From Leptospira sp. WS60.C2 (GTDB lineage Bacteria > Spirochaetota > Leptospiria > Leptospirales > Leptospiraceae), in assembly GCF_040833955.1 (NCBI RefSeq), contig NZ_CP162133.1:62001-126000 (forward strand): a stretch of DNA of 64,000 nt, in the 5' to 3' direction. Shown here piece after piece: positions 36,152 to 45,847 of this stretch. The notes beneath the pieces were generated by a model that was not told the origin of the DNA, did no database searches, and saw only the letters and a list, made by a program, of their open reading frames with translations. A program made the translations under genes and the position numbers. The first letter of the stretch is position 1; each line of letters begins with the position of its first letter.

Positions 36152-37279
36152 ATGAATTTCTATTTCACAGAAGAACAAAATCGATTGAGAGAAGCTGTTG
36201 CTGCGTATTCCAAAATCGCAGGCAGTGACCCAAAAAGAGACATCGAAGAAAGAGACAGCGAGTTTTCTTGGGATGTATTACATGCATTAGGTGAGCAAGG
36301 TTGGACAGGTGTGATTGTCCCGGAAGAGTATGGTGGGATGGGTAAAGGTGCGATTGAGTACACCATTATCATGGAAGAAACAGCCAAAGAGTTAATTTAT
36401 GGACCACAGAACTTAATCCAAGCACAACAAGGACTTTTGGCTGTTGGAACAGAAGAGCAAAAAAGGAAATGGTTACCAGAACTTGCAAAAGGCAAAATTA
36501 TGGCTGCGCAAGCAATCTCTGAACCAGATGCTGGTTCTTCGTTTCAGAATATCCAAACCACTGCCGTGAAAGATGGAAACGAATGGGTGTTAAACGGTCT
36601 TAAAGTTCATATCAATTTGGGTCAGGAAGCGCAATTGATGATGGTACTTGCAAAAACAGAAAAAGGTTTAACAGAATTTCTAGTCGATCGTGATTCAAAA
36701 GGGATTCGTTATGAAAAACAAGATCCAATCGGACTTCGTTCGGCTCCCATGTATGATGTTCATTTTGAAGACTGTCGTATTCCTGCCGATTGTGTATTGG
36801 GAAGAGAAGGTCGTGGAATCGAAACCTTTATGGCAATTTTTAAATTGAGTCGATTGGGTGTTGCCTCTCAGTTGATTGGAATTGCTCGCGGTTGTATGGA
36901 ACATGCGGTATCCTTCACAAAATCAAGAAAAGTTGGTGAGAGTAGAGTCTCTGATTTTCAAGGAATTCAATGGATCATTGCAAAGCTTACTTCTGAATTA
37001 GAAGCTGCAAAATTAGCAAGAAACCAAGCGGCTTGGTTACACGACCAAAAAGTAAATCATAATTTGGAGACTTCCATAGCGAAATACTTAGCAGGGGTTG
37101 TTGCCGATGAAGCTGTTAACAAAGCATTTACACTGACGGGATCGCATGCATGTTATCGAAATCGTCCATATGATCGTTATGTTCGCGAAGTAAAATCATT
37201 GTTAGCAGGTGGCGGAAGTTCGGAAGTAATGCTAAACAACGTGGCACGGGAAATTTTGAGGCCCTCTTATCACTATTAA
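36152..37279 (+). CDS. Acyl-CoA dehydrogenase family protein
   Basis: A 375-residue FAD protein with the normal ACAD domain order: helical start with LGEQGWTGVIVPEEYGGMG, mid beta-domain with QAISEPDAGSS and LNGLKVHINLG, and a C-terminal helical domain. The usual catalytic glutamate in the YEGTSE segment is absent: the corresponding region reads SLLAGGGSSEVMLNN. The isovaleryl-type glutamate is not obvious either. It could work with another subunit, as the heteromeric FadE pairs of sterol catabolism do, or be non-canonical. It starts directly after the BASS stop. Confidence 0.85.
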   Translation: MNFYFTEEQNRLREAVAAYSKIAGSDPKRDIEERDSEFSWDVLHALGEQGWTGVIVPEEYGGMGKGAIEYTIIMEETAKELIYGPQNLIQAQQGLLAVGTEEQKRKWLPELAKGKIMAAQAISEPDAGSSFQNIQTTAVKDGNEWVLNGLKVHINLGQEAQLMMVLAKTEKGLTEFLVDRDSKGIRYEKQDPIGLRSAPMYDVHFEDCRIPADCVLGREGRGIETFMAIFKLSRLGVASQLIGIARGCMEHAVSFTKSRKVGESRVSDFQGIQWIIAKLTSELEAAKLARNQAAWLHDQKVNHNLETSIAKYLAGVVADEAVNKAFTLTGSHACYRNRPYDRYVREVKSLLAGGGSSEVMLNNVAREILRPSYHY

Positions 37280-37280
37280 T

Positions 37281-38249
37281 ATGAAGTTTACTGGTACAAC
37301 ATTAATTACGGGTGCCAATGGCTTCATTGGTTTTGAGCTATTGAAAGAACTTGCAAAAGCTGAAAGTTTAAAGATCCGAGTGACTGACATCCGTGATGAT
37401 AAAATTCAACTATTCAAAAAACCCAACATAGAATTTGTAAAGTCCGATATTCGAGATGAAAGAGAGTTGAGTTCCTTACTGAATGGAGTGGATCGGATTT
37501 TTCATATTGCGGGGATTTGTAACTTAAGCACGGATTTTAATACTTTGAAACCTATCAATGTGGATGCTGTTGATAAAATCGCAAGTATTGCAATGCAGAA
37601 TAGTGTAAAAGCATACATTCACCTGAGCTCATCCAGTGTTTATGGAACTTACAAAGGAACTCCGTTTAAGGAAAGCGACGTTTGTAATCCCGAAGATTCC
37701 TATGGGAGAAGCAAGTTTGAAGGGGAGCAAATCGTTTCTGCAAAAATCAAAAAAGGATTAAATGCAGTGATACTTCGCCCATGCACTGTATATGGTCCTG
37801 GTTGCAATGATGGTGCTGGAAAAGTATTTTCACGTCCTGGGAAAATTCCAGGAATTCCAGGTGATGGAAAGAAAAAACTAGCAAATGTTCGAGTAGAGGA
37901 TGTAGCAAGAGCTGCCATTTATCTTTCTGACAAAGAGAAATTTTTCGGACAAACATACAATGTTGCGGATGATAGTCATCCAACGTTAGCTGAAGCTTTA
38001 GATTTAGCATCGAAAACATTTGGATCCAAGATCAGCAAAATTCATATTCCATTGGGTTTACTTAGGGTAATTGCAAGATTGGAAGGTCCAATTGCGAAAT
38101 TACAAGGAAAGATTCCTGATTTAGAATATGAAGCCATTAAATATTTGTATAACGACTATTATATGGATAATTCTAAGTTAAAGTCTACGGGATATCAGTT
38201 AAAATATCCAAATTTTGTTACATCAATGGAATCTATGAAATTGGTTTAA
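37281..38249 (+). CDS. NAD-dependent epimerase / 3beta-HSD-like dehydrogenase
   Basis: A 322-residue extended short-chain dehydrogenase. NAD binding is shown by LITGANGFIGFELLKEL, and the catalytic YxxxK is in SYGRSKFEGEQI with the serine in HLSSSSVYG. The C-terminal lobe and the spacing resemble 3beta-hydroxysteroid dehydrogenase/isomerase relatives. It has no signal, so it acts in the cytoplasm, perhaps oxidising a hydroxyl of an imported substrate. Substrate is inferred from neighbours. Confidence 0.85.
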   Translation: MKFTGTTLITGANGFIGFELLKELAKAESLKIRVTDIRDDKIQLFKKPNIEFVKSDIRDERELSSLLNGVDRIFHIAGICNLSTDFNTLKPINVDAVDKIASIAMQNSVKAYIHLSSSSVYGTYKGTPFKESDVCNPEDSYGRSKFEGEQIVSAKIKKGLNAVILRPCTVYGPGCNDGAGKVFSRPGKIPGIPGDGKKKLANVRVEDVARAAIYLSDKEKFFGQTYNVADDSHPTLAEALDLASKTFGSKISKIHIPLGLLRVIARLEGPIAKLQGKIPDLEYEAIKYLYNDYYMDNSKLKSTGYQLKYPNFVTSMESMKLV

Positions 38250-38260
38250 AGGAGATAAAA

Positions 38261-39091
38261 ATGAGTAAAGTAGTCGTAATTAGTGGTATTGCACAAGGTA
38301 TGGGACGTGAAGTGTCTTTGATGTTAGCTTCACAAGGGTATACGATCTGTGGCTTTGATATTGAAAAAAAACATCTGGATAGTCTGACAGATGAATTGAA
38401 TAAGCGAAATACGAAACATCATCTTGAAGTGATTAGTATAACCGAGTCTGAAAAAATTCTCAAATTTAAAGATGCAGTGTTAAAAAAGTTTGGTTCAGTT
38501 GATACTGTTGTGTCAAACGTTGGTATTGGTTTTTTTGGTCCATTCGAAGAAGTTAATTTGGTAAAAGCCTTACAGTGTTTTGATATTAATGTCATCGGTT
38601 GTGCGCGACTTTTACAGGCATTTCTTCCTTCTATGCGAGAAAAAAGAAGTGGTAAAATTGTAGTGATGTCTTCTCTTGTGGGACAAGTTCCGTTTCCTTT
38701 TGAATCTATTTATTCTGCAACTAAGTTTGCGATTGAAGGAATGGTGTCTTCCTTTCGGTATGAAGTTTCTCCATTTGGAATCCAAGTAGCTATGATCCAA
38801 CCTGCGCAAGTTTCTACAAACTTTGCTGCAAAAGCACAACAGTTGCCAGAAAAAAATTCCCCTTATTATGACCGATGTGTACGTTTTATCAATCGCGATA
38901 ATGAATTGATTAAGAAGGCTACTAATCCACAACAAGCTGCTGAAAAAATTGTGAAAGTGATCACAGCAAAAAAACCAAAACTATTCAACCAAGTAGACTT
39001 TATGAGTACATTCTTTTTGGGATTAAATCGTTTTTTACCACAAAGATTGAAAGATAAGATTCTGCTGGATCATATGAATATCAACGTATAG
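38261..39091 (+). CDS. SDR-family oxidoreductase
   Basis: A 276-residue classical short-chain dehydrogenase. It begins VVISGIAQGMGREVSLML (the cofactor loop), has the NVG-type motif (VVSNVGIGFFG), and the catalytic YSATKFAIEGM. An AAAGGAGA site precedes the ATG. The last 30 residues are hydrophobic and basic and could associate with a membrane. It would oxidise or reduce an alcohol/ketone during breakdown of the operon's substrate. Confidence 0.88.
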   Translation: MSKVVVISGIAQGMGREVSLMLASQGYTICGFDIEKKHLDSLTDELNKRNTKHHLEVISITESEKILKFKDAVLKKFGSVDTVVSNVGIGFFGPFEEVNLVKALQCFDINVIGCARLLQAFLPSMREKRSGKIVVMSSLVGQVPFPFESIYSATKFAIEGMVSSFRYEVSPFGIQVAMIQPAQVSTNFAAKAQQLPEKNSPYYDRCVRFINRDNELIKKATNPQQAAEKIVKVITAKKPKLFNQVDFMSTFFLGLNRFLPQRLKDKILLDHMNINV

Positions 39092-39099
39092 GAAGAAGA

Positions 39100-41025
39100 A
39101 TGAAGGTTCCAAGTTTAAAAAAACTGACTTTGTTTCACTTACTTCAAGAAGGAAGACGTCTGTATGGCGATCTTCCATCGCAAAGTTTTAAAGATAACAA
39201 GAAAGATTACCAAGATATTTCATACAATACATTTGTTGCAAATGCTGAATGCATTTCCAAGGCATTAATCCATTTAAATGCAGAACCAGGTGACCGTATT
39301 GGTATTTTAGCTGATGTAGGACACCAATGGTTGCAAGTTAGTATGGGAATTACTACGATTGGATGTGTTGACGTGCCAAGAGGAACGGACGCAACGTTAG
39401 ATGATATCAGTTATATTTTATCACATGCACAGTGTAAGATTGTGTTTGTTGAAAATGAAAAAGCTCTAAAAAAATTCTTACCAGAATTAAATAAACTCAA
39501 TCTTCAGACCATTATCTTATTTGGAGAATCAAAATCTGAATCAACAGAGCTGAATTGTCCTATCCTTAATTTTAATGATCTAAAAGTGTATGCGGCTGAA
39601 ACTCAAACGGACATTTACACTAAAAGAGGAGAAACGATTTCAGAATCTGATTTAGCTACGATCATTTATACTTCTGGTACGACTGGAAAACCCAAAGGTG
39701 TTATGTTAACGCATGGAAGTATCTTGTTTGAGATACAGGCACTCGTTGCTGAATTTAGAAAGACAGGTGTGAAAGTAGGTGAAGGTGATGTCACACTTGG
39801 ATTTTTACCACCTTGGCATAGTGGAGAACGTATTTTTGAAACCATTTGTTTTTATTCAGGAATTAAAATCGCATTTACAAGTGTCCCAGAACTTGGAAAA
39901 GATTTGGGCAAAGCAAAACCCACTATTTTGTTCACGGTGCCAAGAGTTTGGGAAAGTTTTTATGATAAAATCAAAGATACGATTCACAAAAGTCCATTCT
40001 TAAAGAAATATTTCCTTAAGTTACTAGTTTGGAACTCTGTTAACTTTTCCATTACTTATGACAAAGCCTTTGATCGTATTCCAAGATTCAATTCTCCTAA
40101 AACAATCATACAAATGTTCTCTCAAATTCTGAATTTGATTCGATTGTTTCTTTATATTCCTCTGTTACCAATCTCAAAATTAGTATTATCAAGAATACTA
40201 TCTGTGTTAGGTGGAAGATTGAGATATGCTTTTGCGGGAGCAGGTGCGTTACAACTGGAAGTCGATCGCTTTATGTATGCGATTGGTATGCCAATCCTAG
40301 AAGTCTATGGTATGACGGAAAATTCCGGAGTTTCCACGATTCGTCATTATAATGATTTTTCCATCGCTAATGTGGGCAAACCCATCCAAGGTGTAACGAT
40401 CAAGTTGATTGATGAACAAGGGAAAGAGGTTACAAAACCTGGTGTCAAAGGTGTTGCTCATCACCATGGTCGCCATAACATGAAAGGTTACTATCTAGAA
40501 GAAGAAAAAACCAAAGCTGTATTAACTGAGGATCGTTGGTTGAATTCTGGAGATTTACTTGTCTGGACGGCGCAAGGTTATTTGAAATTTGCAGGAAGAG
40601 CAAAAGACACAATTGTTCTCTCTGGTGGTGAAAACGTGGAACCAGAACCAATTGAAATTTGCCTAAAACAAAGTGAATACATCGATCAAGCAGTTGTCGT
40701 TGGACAGGATAAAAAAACACTTTCTGCTTTGATTTTACTCAACGTAGACAAAGTGGAATCCTATTTAAAAGAGCATTCGGTAAATGTTGATATAAAAAAT
40801 TCGATTTATAACGATGTGGAAGCAATTCAAAAATTAATCAGAGAGGAAGTGAAACATTTTATCTCTGATAAAAATGGATTCAAATCCTTTGAGAGAATCT
40901 CAAATATATATATCCTTCAAAATTCTTTTGCTGTTCATGATGAACTCACACAAACACAAAAAGTAAAACGTAATCGAGTTCAAGAGAAGTATCATAATGA
41001 AATCGAATCAATGTACCGCAAATAA
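39100..41025 (+). CDS. Long-chain acyl-CoA synthetase (AMP-forming)
   Basis: A 641-residue ANL-superfamily ligase. The P-loop is IIYTSGTTGKPKGVMLTHGS, then VYGMTENSGVSTIRHY, NSGDLLVWTAQGYLKFAGRA and the C-terminal lysine domain near LSGGENVEPEPIE. Length and the long middle insertion fit the FadD/very-long-chain type. It activates a carboxylic acid as its CoA thioester, which commits the substrate to beta-oxidation. Position between the SDR and the crotonase gene supports a beta-oxidation-like route. Confidence 0.92.
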   Translation: MKVPSLKKLTLFHLLQEGRRLYGDLPSQSFKDNKKDYQDISYNTFVANAECISKALIHLNAEPGDRIGILADVGHQWLQVSMGITTIGCVDVPRGTDATLDDISYILSHAQCKIVFVENEKALKKFLPELNKLNLQTIILFGESKSESTELNCPILNFNDLKVYAAETQTDIYTKRGETISESDLATIIYTSGTTGKPKGVMLTHGSILFEIQALVAEFRKTGVKVGEGDVTLGFLPPWHSGERIFETICFYSGIKIAFTSVPELGKDLGKAKPTILFTVPRVWESFYDKIKDTIHKSPFLKKYFLKLLVWNSVNFSITYDKAFDRIPRFNSPKTIIQMFSQILNLIRLFLYIPLLPISKLVLSRILSVLGGRLRYAFAGAGALQLEVDRFMYAIGMPILEVYGMTENSGVSTIRHYNDFSIANVGKPIQGVTIKLIDEQGKEVTKPGVKGVAHHHGRHNMKGYYLEEEKTKAVLTEDRWLNSGDLLVWTAQGYLKFAGRAKDTIVLSGGENVEPEPIEICLKQSEYIDQAVVVGQDKKTLSALILLNVDKVESYLKEHSVNVDIKNSIYNDVEAIQKLIREEVKHFISDKNGFKSFERISNIYILQNSFAVHDELTQTQKVKRNRVQEKYHNEIESMYRK

Positions 41026-41037
41026 AAGGATTTATTC

Positions 41038-41823
41038 ATGAAAACCTATCAATCATGGAATTTAGAAATAGAGGAACATGTTGCGACGTTAACACTTCGA
41101 ACAAATGATTTAAATGTGATGGATATGCCATCACTTTTTGAGTTAAAGGAAATTAGTACTGAAATCAACTCAAACAATGATATTTGGGTCGTAATTTTAC
41201 AGGGTAGTGGAAAACATTTTTCTTCTGGAGTCAACTTTGAAATTTTAAAGAAAGTAAATGAAATCACAAAGGATGAATTCAAAAGTAATATGCGAGAAAT
41301 GCAAAGTTGTTTCACCGCTTTTGAAAACATTACAAAACCTACTATCGCCAAAATCCAAGGATTCTGTATGGGTGGTGGATTTATGTTGTCTCAGTGTTGT
41401 GATTTTAGAATTGTAAGTGAAAAAACAGTATTCTCCATTCCTCTCGTGAAACTTGGATTAACGGTTCTTATGGGAACAAACCGAGTGACTAGAAATGCTG
41501 GTATCGCTGCCACTAACGAACTTATTATGTTAGGTGACAAATTCAATCCAGAAAAAGCCTTACAGCTCAATCTAATTACTAAAATTGTTTCGCCAGACTC
41601 TCTAGATGATGCTACAAAACAATTTGCTAGTAAATTTTTACAACTCCCACCAAAAACAATTTCGATTACCAAACAAATCATTCGACGGGGTGATAAGATG
41701 TCTCTCGAAGAAAGTTTGGAGTTGGAAATTGAACTACAATCTAGTTTGCTAGGTACTTCCGATTTGATGGAAGCTATGGATAGTTTTGCGAATCAAAGAA
41801 AACCTAAATTTACTGGTAATTAA
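41038..41823 (+). CDS. Crotonase-fold protein (enoyl-CoA hydratase/isomerase family)
   Basis: A 261-residue crotonase-superfamily protein. The oxyanion loops are present ([11 protein letters not shown] and [18 protein letters not shown]). The segment that carries the first catalytic glutamate of hydratases reads [11 protein letters not shown], with leucine where PE is usual, so classical hydration is doubtful; isomerase, hydrolase or decarboxylase activity is possible. It is in the same operon as the acyl-CoA synthetase and a chemoreceptor. Confidence 0.85.
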   Translation: MKTYQSWNLEIEEHVATLTLRTNDLNVMDMPSLFELKEISTEINSNNDIWVVILQGSGKHFSSGVNFEILKKVNEITKDEFKSNMREMQSCFTAFENITKPTIAKIQGFCMGGGFMLSQCCDFRIVSEKTVFSIPLVKLGLTVLMGTNRVTRNAGIAATNELIMLGDKFNPEKALQLNLITKIVSPDSLDDATKQFASKFLQLPPKTISITKQIIRRGDKMSLEESLELEIELQSSLLGTSDLMEAMDSFANQRKPKFTGN

Positions 41824-41825
41824 AA

Positions 41826-43388
41826 ATGAGTATTGAACAACTTTGGCAGAATGGTAAAATTACAATCAATCGAATAAGGATTGCATTATTCTTTGTCTTT
41901 TTTTTCGCACTTTTAGGAACAAAAGACAGTATGCCAGCGGCGATGTTTTACATACATCTCTCAGGCACCATTATCATGGGAATCTATGCAACGGTATGCC
42001 AACTTTGGTTGAAGTATGGAAAACCACCAGAATGGTTTCATAAATTATTGATTCTGCTCGATATCGGAATTCATTTAATTAATACTTCGATCGATTGTAG
42101 TATGGGTCCAATGGAAGCAAAGTCGGCACTAAACAATACTGCTGTTTTGCTTGTTGTTTATTTTTATCTAATATACTCAGGCTTTCTTGGAAATCCTAAG
42201 TTTGTCTTGTTCAATGGATTCCTTGCTGGATCTGGAGTGATTTTATCGTATTTTGTTTCTGTTCATTATGGTGGACTGATTCCTTCCGAAGACCCCAACC
42301 TGTACATTCAGACTGGATATGTGGGAACTTCTGCGGAAATCATTAAAGGGATTTTCATCATGGTAAGTGGGATTCTTTTATCTAGACTGATTGCGTTATT
42401 GATTCGAATCAGCGATAAAGGGATTGAGAAAGCTAGGGAATCAGAACGTTTACTTTCGCAAACTCTGAAGCAAAAAAAAATAATCCAGGATGCAGCAAAA
42501 AATTTAGAATCATCGATCCATAGTTTTGCGGATTATATTTCCCACACAGCAGAACGTTTGGAATCGCAAGCTGCTTCGATCGAACAGGTGACTGCGATTA
42601 ACACCGAACTTTTTTTTTCTTTTGAATCTAACGCTAAGATCATCAATGATCAAAATGAAAAAATCACAGACCTTTTTTCTGGATCCAATGACTTAAACCA
42701 AATGGTTGCAACGATTAGTACAATCAATCAGGAACTTATTTCGATTGCGAATGAAAACAAAAAAGATACCACAGAGATTGCTGCTGTATCTAAAAAAACT
42801 AGCGAGTATCTAACTTCAATTAAATCATCTTTCGATAAGGTAGATGAAATCAATCAAATTGTTGCTGAAATCGGCGAAAAGACCAACTTGCTTGCATTAA
42901 ACGCTTCCATTGAGGCAGCTCGAGCTGGAGATGTGGGAAGAGGTTTTGCCGTAGTAGCAAGTGAAGTCAGTAAATTGGCTGATTTTACAGCAAAAAACGC
43001 AAAAATCATATCCGAGGTTGTCGAGAATTCTCGTAAGTATATTTTTAATGCAGCGGAAGTCTCCATTCAAACTGGAAATTTAACTTCCAACCAAATTCGA
43101 AAGTTGGAAATAACAACCGAGAAGGTTAGTTATATGCATCAACTTTTTGAAAAACAAAAAGGAATTATTTTTGAAACGATTAATCAATTAACAGAGATTA
43201 ATGAAATTTCCTCTCAGATATCTTTTAGTACAAATGAACAAATTTCAGGACAAACTGAAGTTAACAAAGGAATCATTGCTTTAGAAAATGAGGTGAACCA
43301 AATCTCAAATGCGTCCAGAAATTTAGAACAATATGTGGAGCAAATTAGAACACAATCGCAAGAATTATTGACGCTTAGCGAATCATAA
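41826..43388 (+). CDS. Methyl-accepting chemotaxis protein with multi-TM sensor
   Basis: A 520-residue chemoreceptor. About six hydrophobic helices occupy residues 15-200 with only short loops, so there is no periplasmic ligand domain. A cytosolic coiled coil follows, with the conserved hairpin tip [31 protein letters not shown]... (first 20 residues as [20 protein letters not shown]). It is the second-last gene of the operon, 2 bp after the crotonase gene. I infer sensing of a membrane-soluble compound or energy state tied to the operon's substrate. Paralogue at 49.8 kb. Confidence 0.9.
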   Translation: MSIEQLWQNGKITINRIRIALFFVFFFALLGTKDSMPAAMFYIHLSGTIIMGIYATVCQLWLKYGKPPEWFHKLLILLDIGIHLINTSIDCSMGPMEAKSALNNTAVLLVVYFYLIYSGFLGNPKFVLFNGFLAGSGVILSYFVSVHYGGLIPSEDPNLYIQTGYVGTSAEIIKGIFIMVSGILLSRLIALLIRISDKGIEKARESERLLSQTLKQKKIIQDAAKNLESSIHSFADYISHTAERLESQAASIEQVTAINTELFFSFESNAKIINDQNEKITDLFSGSNDLNQMVATISTINQELISIANENKKDTTEIAAVSKKTSEYLTSIKSSFDKVDEINQIVAEIGEKTNLLALNASIEAARAGDVGRGFAVVASEVSKLADFTAKNAKIISEVVENSRKYIFNAAEVSIQTGNLTSNQIRKLEITTEKVSYMHQLFEKQKGIIFETINQLTEINEISSQISFSTNEQISGQTEVNKGIIALENEVNQISNASRNLEQYVEQIRTQSQELLTLSES

Positions 43389-43416
43389 ACAAAAACTTAT
43401 ATTTCTGGAGTTCTCT

Positions 43417-44646
43417 ATGATACACAAACAATTTCCAAATTTTATAACACTAGGAATCTTCATTTTGGGATTTTCAATTTTTAATTGTTCCAAGAATACT
43501 TCCTCACCGGATTTAATCACTGACCAACATGGAAAAACCATACAAATCATACCAGAGCCTGACTCTAGTAAAACCATTCAGAAAGAATATACTTCCCAAA
43601 TTCCTTTGTTGAAGGAAGACGGTACCCTAAATGTTGCTGGTTGGTCAAGGTTTCCAAACTTTCAAATTGATGAATCACGTATCAAAGCAGAACCGAAACG
43701 CTACAAGCGCTGGGAACATTATACATTTTATAACCAAGACTTTGGCGGGGCTGTTACGATTACTGACATTGGTAACTTAGCAATGGGAAGTATTGAACTT
43801 CTCGAATTCAAAACAGGTAAAACAATTTTCTCTAAGACAGAACTCGTTCGACCAGGGTCCATCTTTTTTCCTACCAATACAACAGACCCAATTGAATTTA
43901 CAAAAGGAAATCAGTTCATTCGTATCCAAAAGATAAAGGGAAAACGTATCATAACCTATTCTATCGAAGGTGACTCTGAAAATGATCTCATTATTGGAAA
44001 TTTTGAATTCATTGAAAAAGCAAATGAAGCTCTCGCTATCATTACGCCATTTTCCGAATCCGATTTCTTTTATGAATACAAAATGCCAAGTTTGATTTGT
44101 GTGGGAACCATCCAAATCAACAAAGTGATCTACGAATTCAAGGACAATAGTTATGGTGTTTTGGATTGGGGAAGAGGGACTTGGCCAGAGAAGAATAAAT
44201 GGCTTTGGGGTGCTGGTGCAGGTATGGTAGACGGCGAACTGTTAAGTCTTAATCTTGGATATGGTTTTGGAGACCAAAAACATGCGACTGAGAATGGGAT
44301 TGTTTACAAAGGTAAAGTGCACAAACTCGATAAAGTTGTTTGGAAGTATGATACCAAAGATTATAAAAAACCTTGGAAGTTTGTTAGCAATGATGGTCGT
44401 CTAGAGCTTGACTTTACTCCTGTGTATCTTTTACATTCTGATATTGATCTTATGGGTATGATTGGTTTTTTAAAACAATTGATTCAAAACTTTTCTATGT
44501 CAGAAATCTTTGAATTACTCAAAACGGAAGCCTACTTAAACAAAGCCTTTGGCGTATACAATGGTTATGTGGTGTTAGACAACGGTACAAAAGTCGAGGT
44601 GAAAAACCTATTAGGTTTTGCCGAACAAATGTACCAACAATGGTAA
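43417..44646 (+). CDS. DUF2804 lipoprotein
   Basis: A 409-residue protein with a lipoprotein signal ending in FSIFNC (cysteine about residue 25). The body matches DUF2804: the characteristic SYGVLDWGRGTWPEKNKWLW segment, a strand-rich fold possibly of the AttH/CrtC lipocalin-like type (inference). It may bind or present a hydrophobic compound at the outer face. It ends the plus-strand catabolic run, 28 bp after the chemoreceptor, and is convergent with the MFS gene with one base between stops. Confidence 0.8.
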   Translation: MIHKQFPNFITLGIFILGFSIFNCSKNTSSPDLITDQHGKTIQIIPEPDSSKTIQKEYTSQIPLLKEDGTLNVAGWSRFPNFQIDESRIKAEPKRYKRWEHYTFYNQDFGGAVTITDIGNLAMGSIELLEFKTGKTIFSKTELVRPGSIFFPTNTTDPIEFTKGNQFIRIQKIKGKRIITYSIEGDSENDLIIGNFEFIEKANEALAIITPFSESDFFYEYKMPSLICVGTIQINKVIYEFKDNSYGVLDWGRGTWPEKNKWLWGAGAGMVDGELLSLNLGYGFGDQKHATENGIVYKGKVHKLDKVVWKYDTKDYKKPWKFVSNDGRLELDFTPVYLLHSDIDLMGMIGFLKQLIQNFSMSEIFELLKTEAYLNKAFGVYNGYVVLDNGTKVEVKNLLGFAEQMYQQW

Positions 44647-44647
44647 T

Positions 44648-45847
44648 TTAGTGAGTATACTCTCTTAAAGTTTTTAACCTGATTGTGGTTACGATCACAA
44701 TCAGCGTCAAAGTAAGTCCAGCAGAGACCACTGCTGTGGAAATCGACACCTTCACAAGGATCAGTCCCGATAAGAATCCAGCAAAGGCGGGAACCACTTG
44801 GCTTGTGATAGTATACAAACTCAGAAGTCTTCCTCGATATTCAGGGCTTACTTCTGATTGTAAAATGGCAACAAGAAGACTGATACTAGCACCTGCTCCA
44901 AACCCACTCACGAGTAGCAAACCAATTGAGATCCAAAACTTTGTACTCAGACCAATTCCTAAGAGTCCAAGTCCACAGAGAAAACCAGAAGTCAGAATCA
45001 ATTTCCCATACCCAAATGTTTTGGCTAATTTGAGAGACAATCCGCCTCCCAGAAGTAATGCGAAAGCAAGCGCTCCTAAGAAGAATCCTCTTTCCAATTC
45101 TCCCAGAAACAAAACTCCCTTTGCATATCTTGGCATCATGACTTGAACAGGTCCCATAGAACAATAAATCACGATGGAGAAGAGTAGAGTTTGTTTTAAG
45201 AGTTCGTGATTTTTGGCATACGTAATACCTCGAAGGATTCTATCCCAAGCGGAACTCGTTTTCCCTTGTCCTTCGGTTTTAATTCCAATGAGTAAAACCA
45301 TAGCAATGAGAAACAAATATATCCCCACAAGATGAACCATTTCCCAAGAACCCAAAGTTCTGCAGTATGCTAAAATCGGGGGAGCCGATCCAAAACCTAA
45401 CATCACAAGTACGTTAAAAATGACGGCCATCTTTTTCTGTCTGTCACCTGCAAGCCGACCGAGAAGTGACATTCTTGCAGGTGCAAGGATAGACCATCCT
45501 ATACCGACAAAAAATGCACCTAACAAATAGAAAGAAGTCGAAGTAACTCCTGCCATTCTCGAAGAAAGATGCAAAAGCCCAATCGCTACTAAAAAAGAAC
45601 CATGGGCAAGTTGGGCTAACTTTTGTGGAGAATGTGAATCACACCAAGCACCAGCAAACCAACCTAAAACCAACGGAACACCGAAACACAAACCAAATCC
45701 AATACCGGCAAGTGCATCTTGATTCCAAACATCTTGTGCGTACAAAATCACACTATAATTTGTTAGATGTCCTGCTAAAAATCCTAAAAAGGATGCAGCT
45801 AAAAAACGAATCATTTGTCCGTTGTTATACGATTCGGGATGATTCAT
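44648..45847 (-). CDS. MFS transporter
   Basis: A 399-residue major facilitator with 11-12 hydrophobic helices and the loop-2-3-like motif FAGAWCDSHSPQKLA after helix 2. It resembles drug/sugar efflux-type members, but the substrate is not readable. It is the last gene of the minus-strand run, with its start overlapping the propeller gene stop (ATGA). It could export or import a product of the catabolic region. Confidence 0.85.
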   Translation of the reverse strand: MNHPESYNNGQMIRFLAASFLGFLAGHLTNYSVILYAQDVWNQDALAGIGFGLCFGVPLVLGWFAGAWCDSHSPQKLAQLAHGSFLVAIGLLHLSSRMAGVTSTSFYLLGAFFVGIGWSILAPARMSLLGRLAGDRQKKMAVIFNVLVMLGFGSAPPILAYCRTLGSWEMVHLVGIYLFLIAMVLLIGIKTEGQGKTSSAWDRILRGITYAKNHELLKQTLLFSIVIYCSMGPVQVMMPRYAKGVLFLGELERGFFLGALAFALLLGGGLSLKLAKTFGYGKLILTSGFLCGLGLLGIGLSTKFWISIGLLLVSGFGAGASISLLVAILQSEVSPEYRGRLLSLYTITSQVVPAFAGFLSGLILVKVSISTAVVSAGLTLTLIVIVTTIRLKTLREYTH

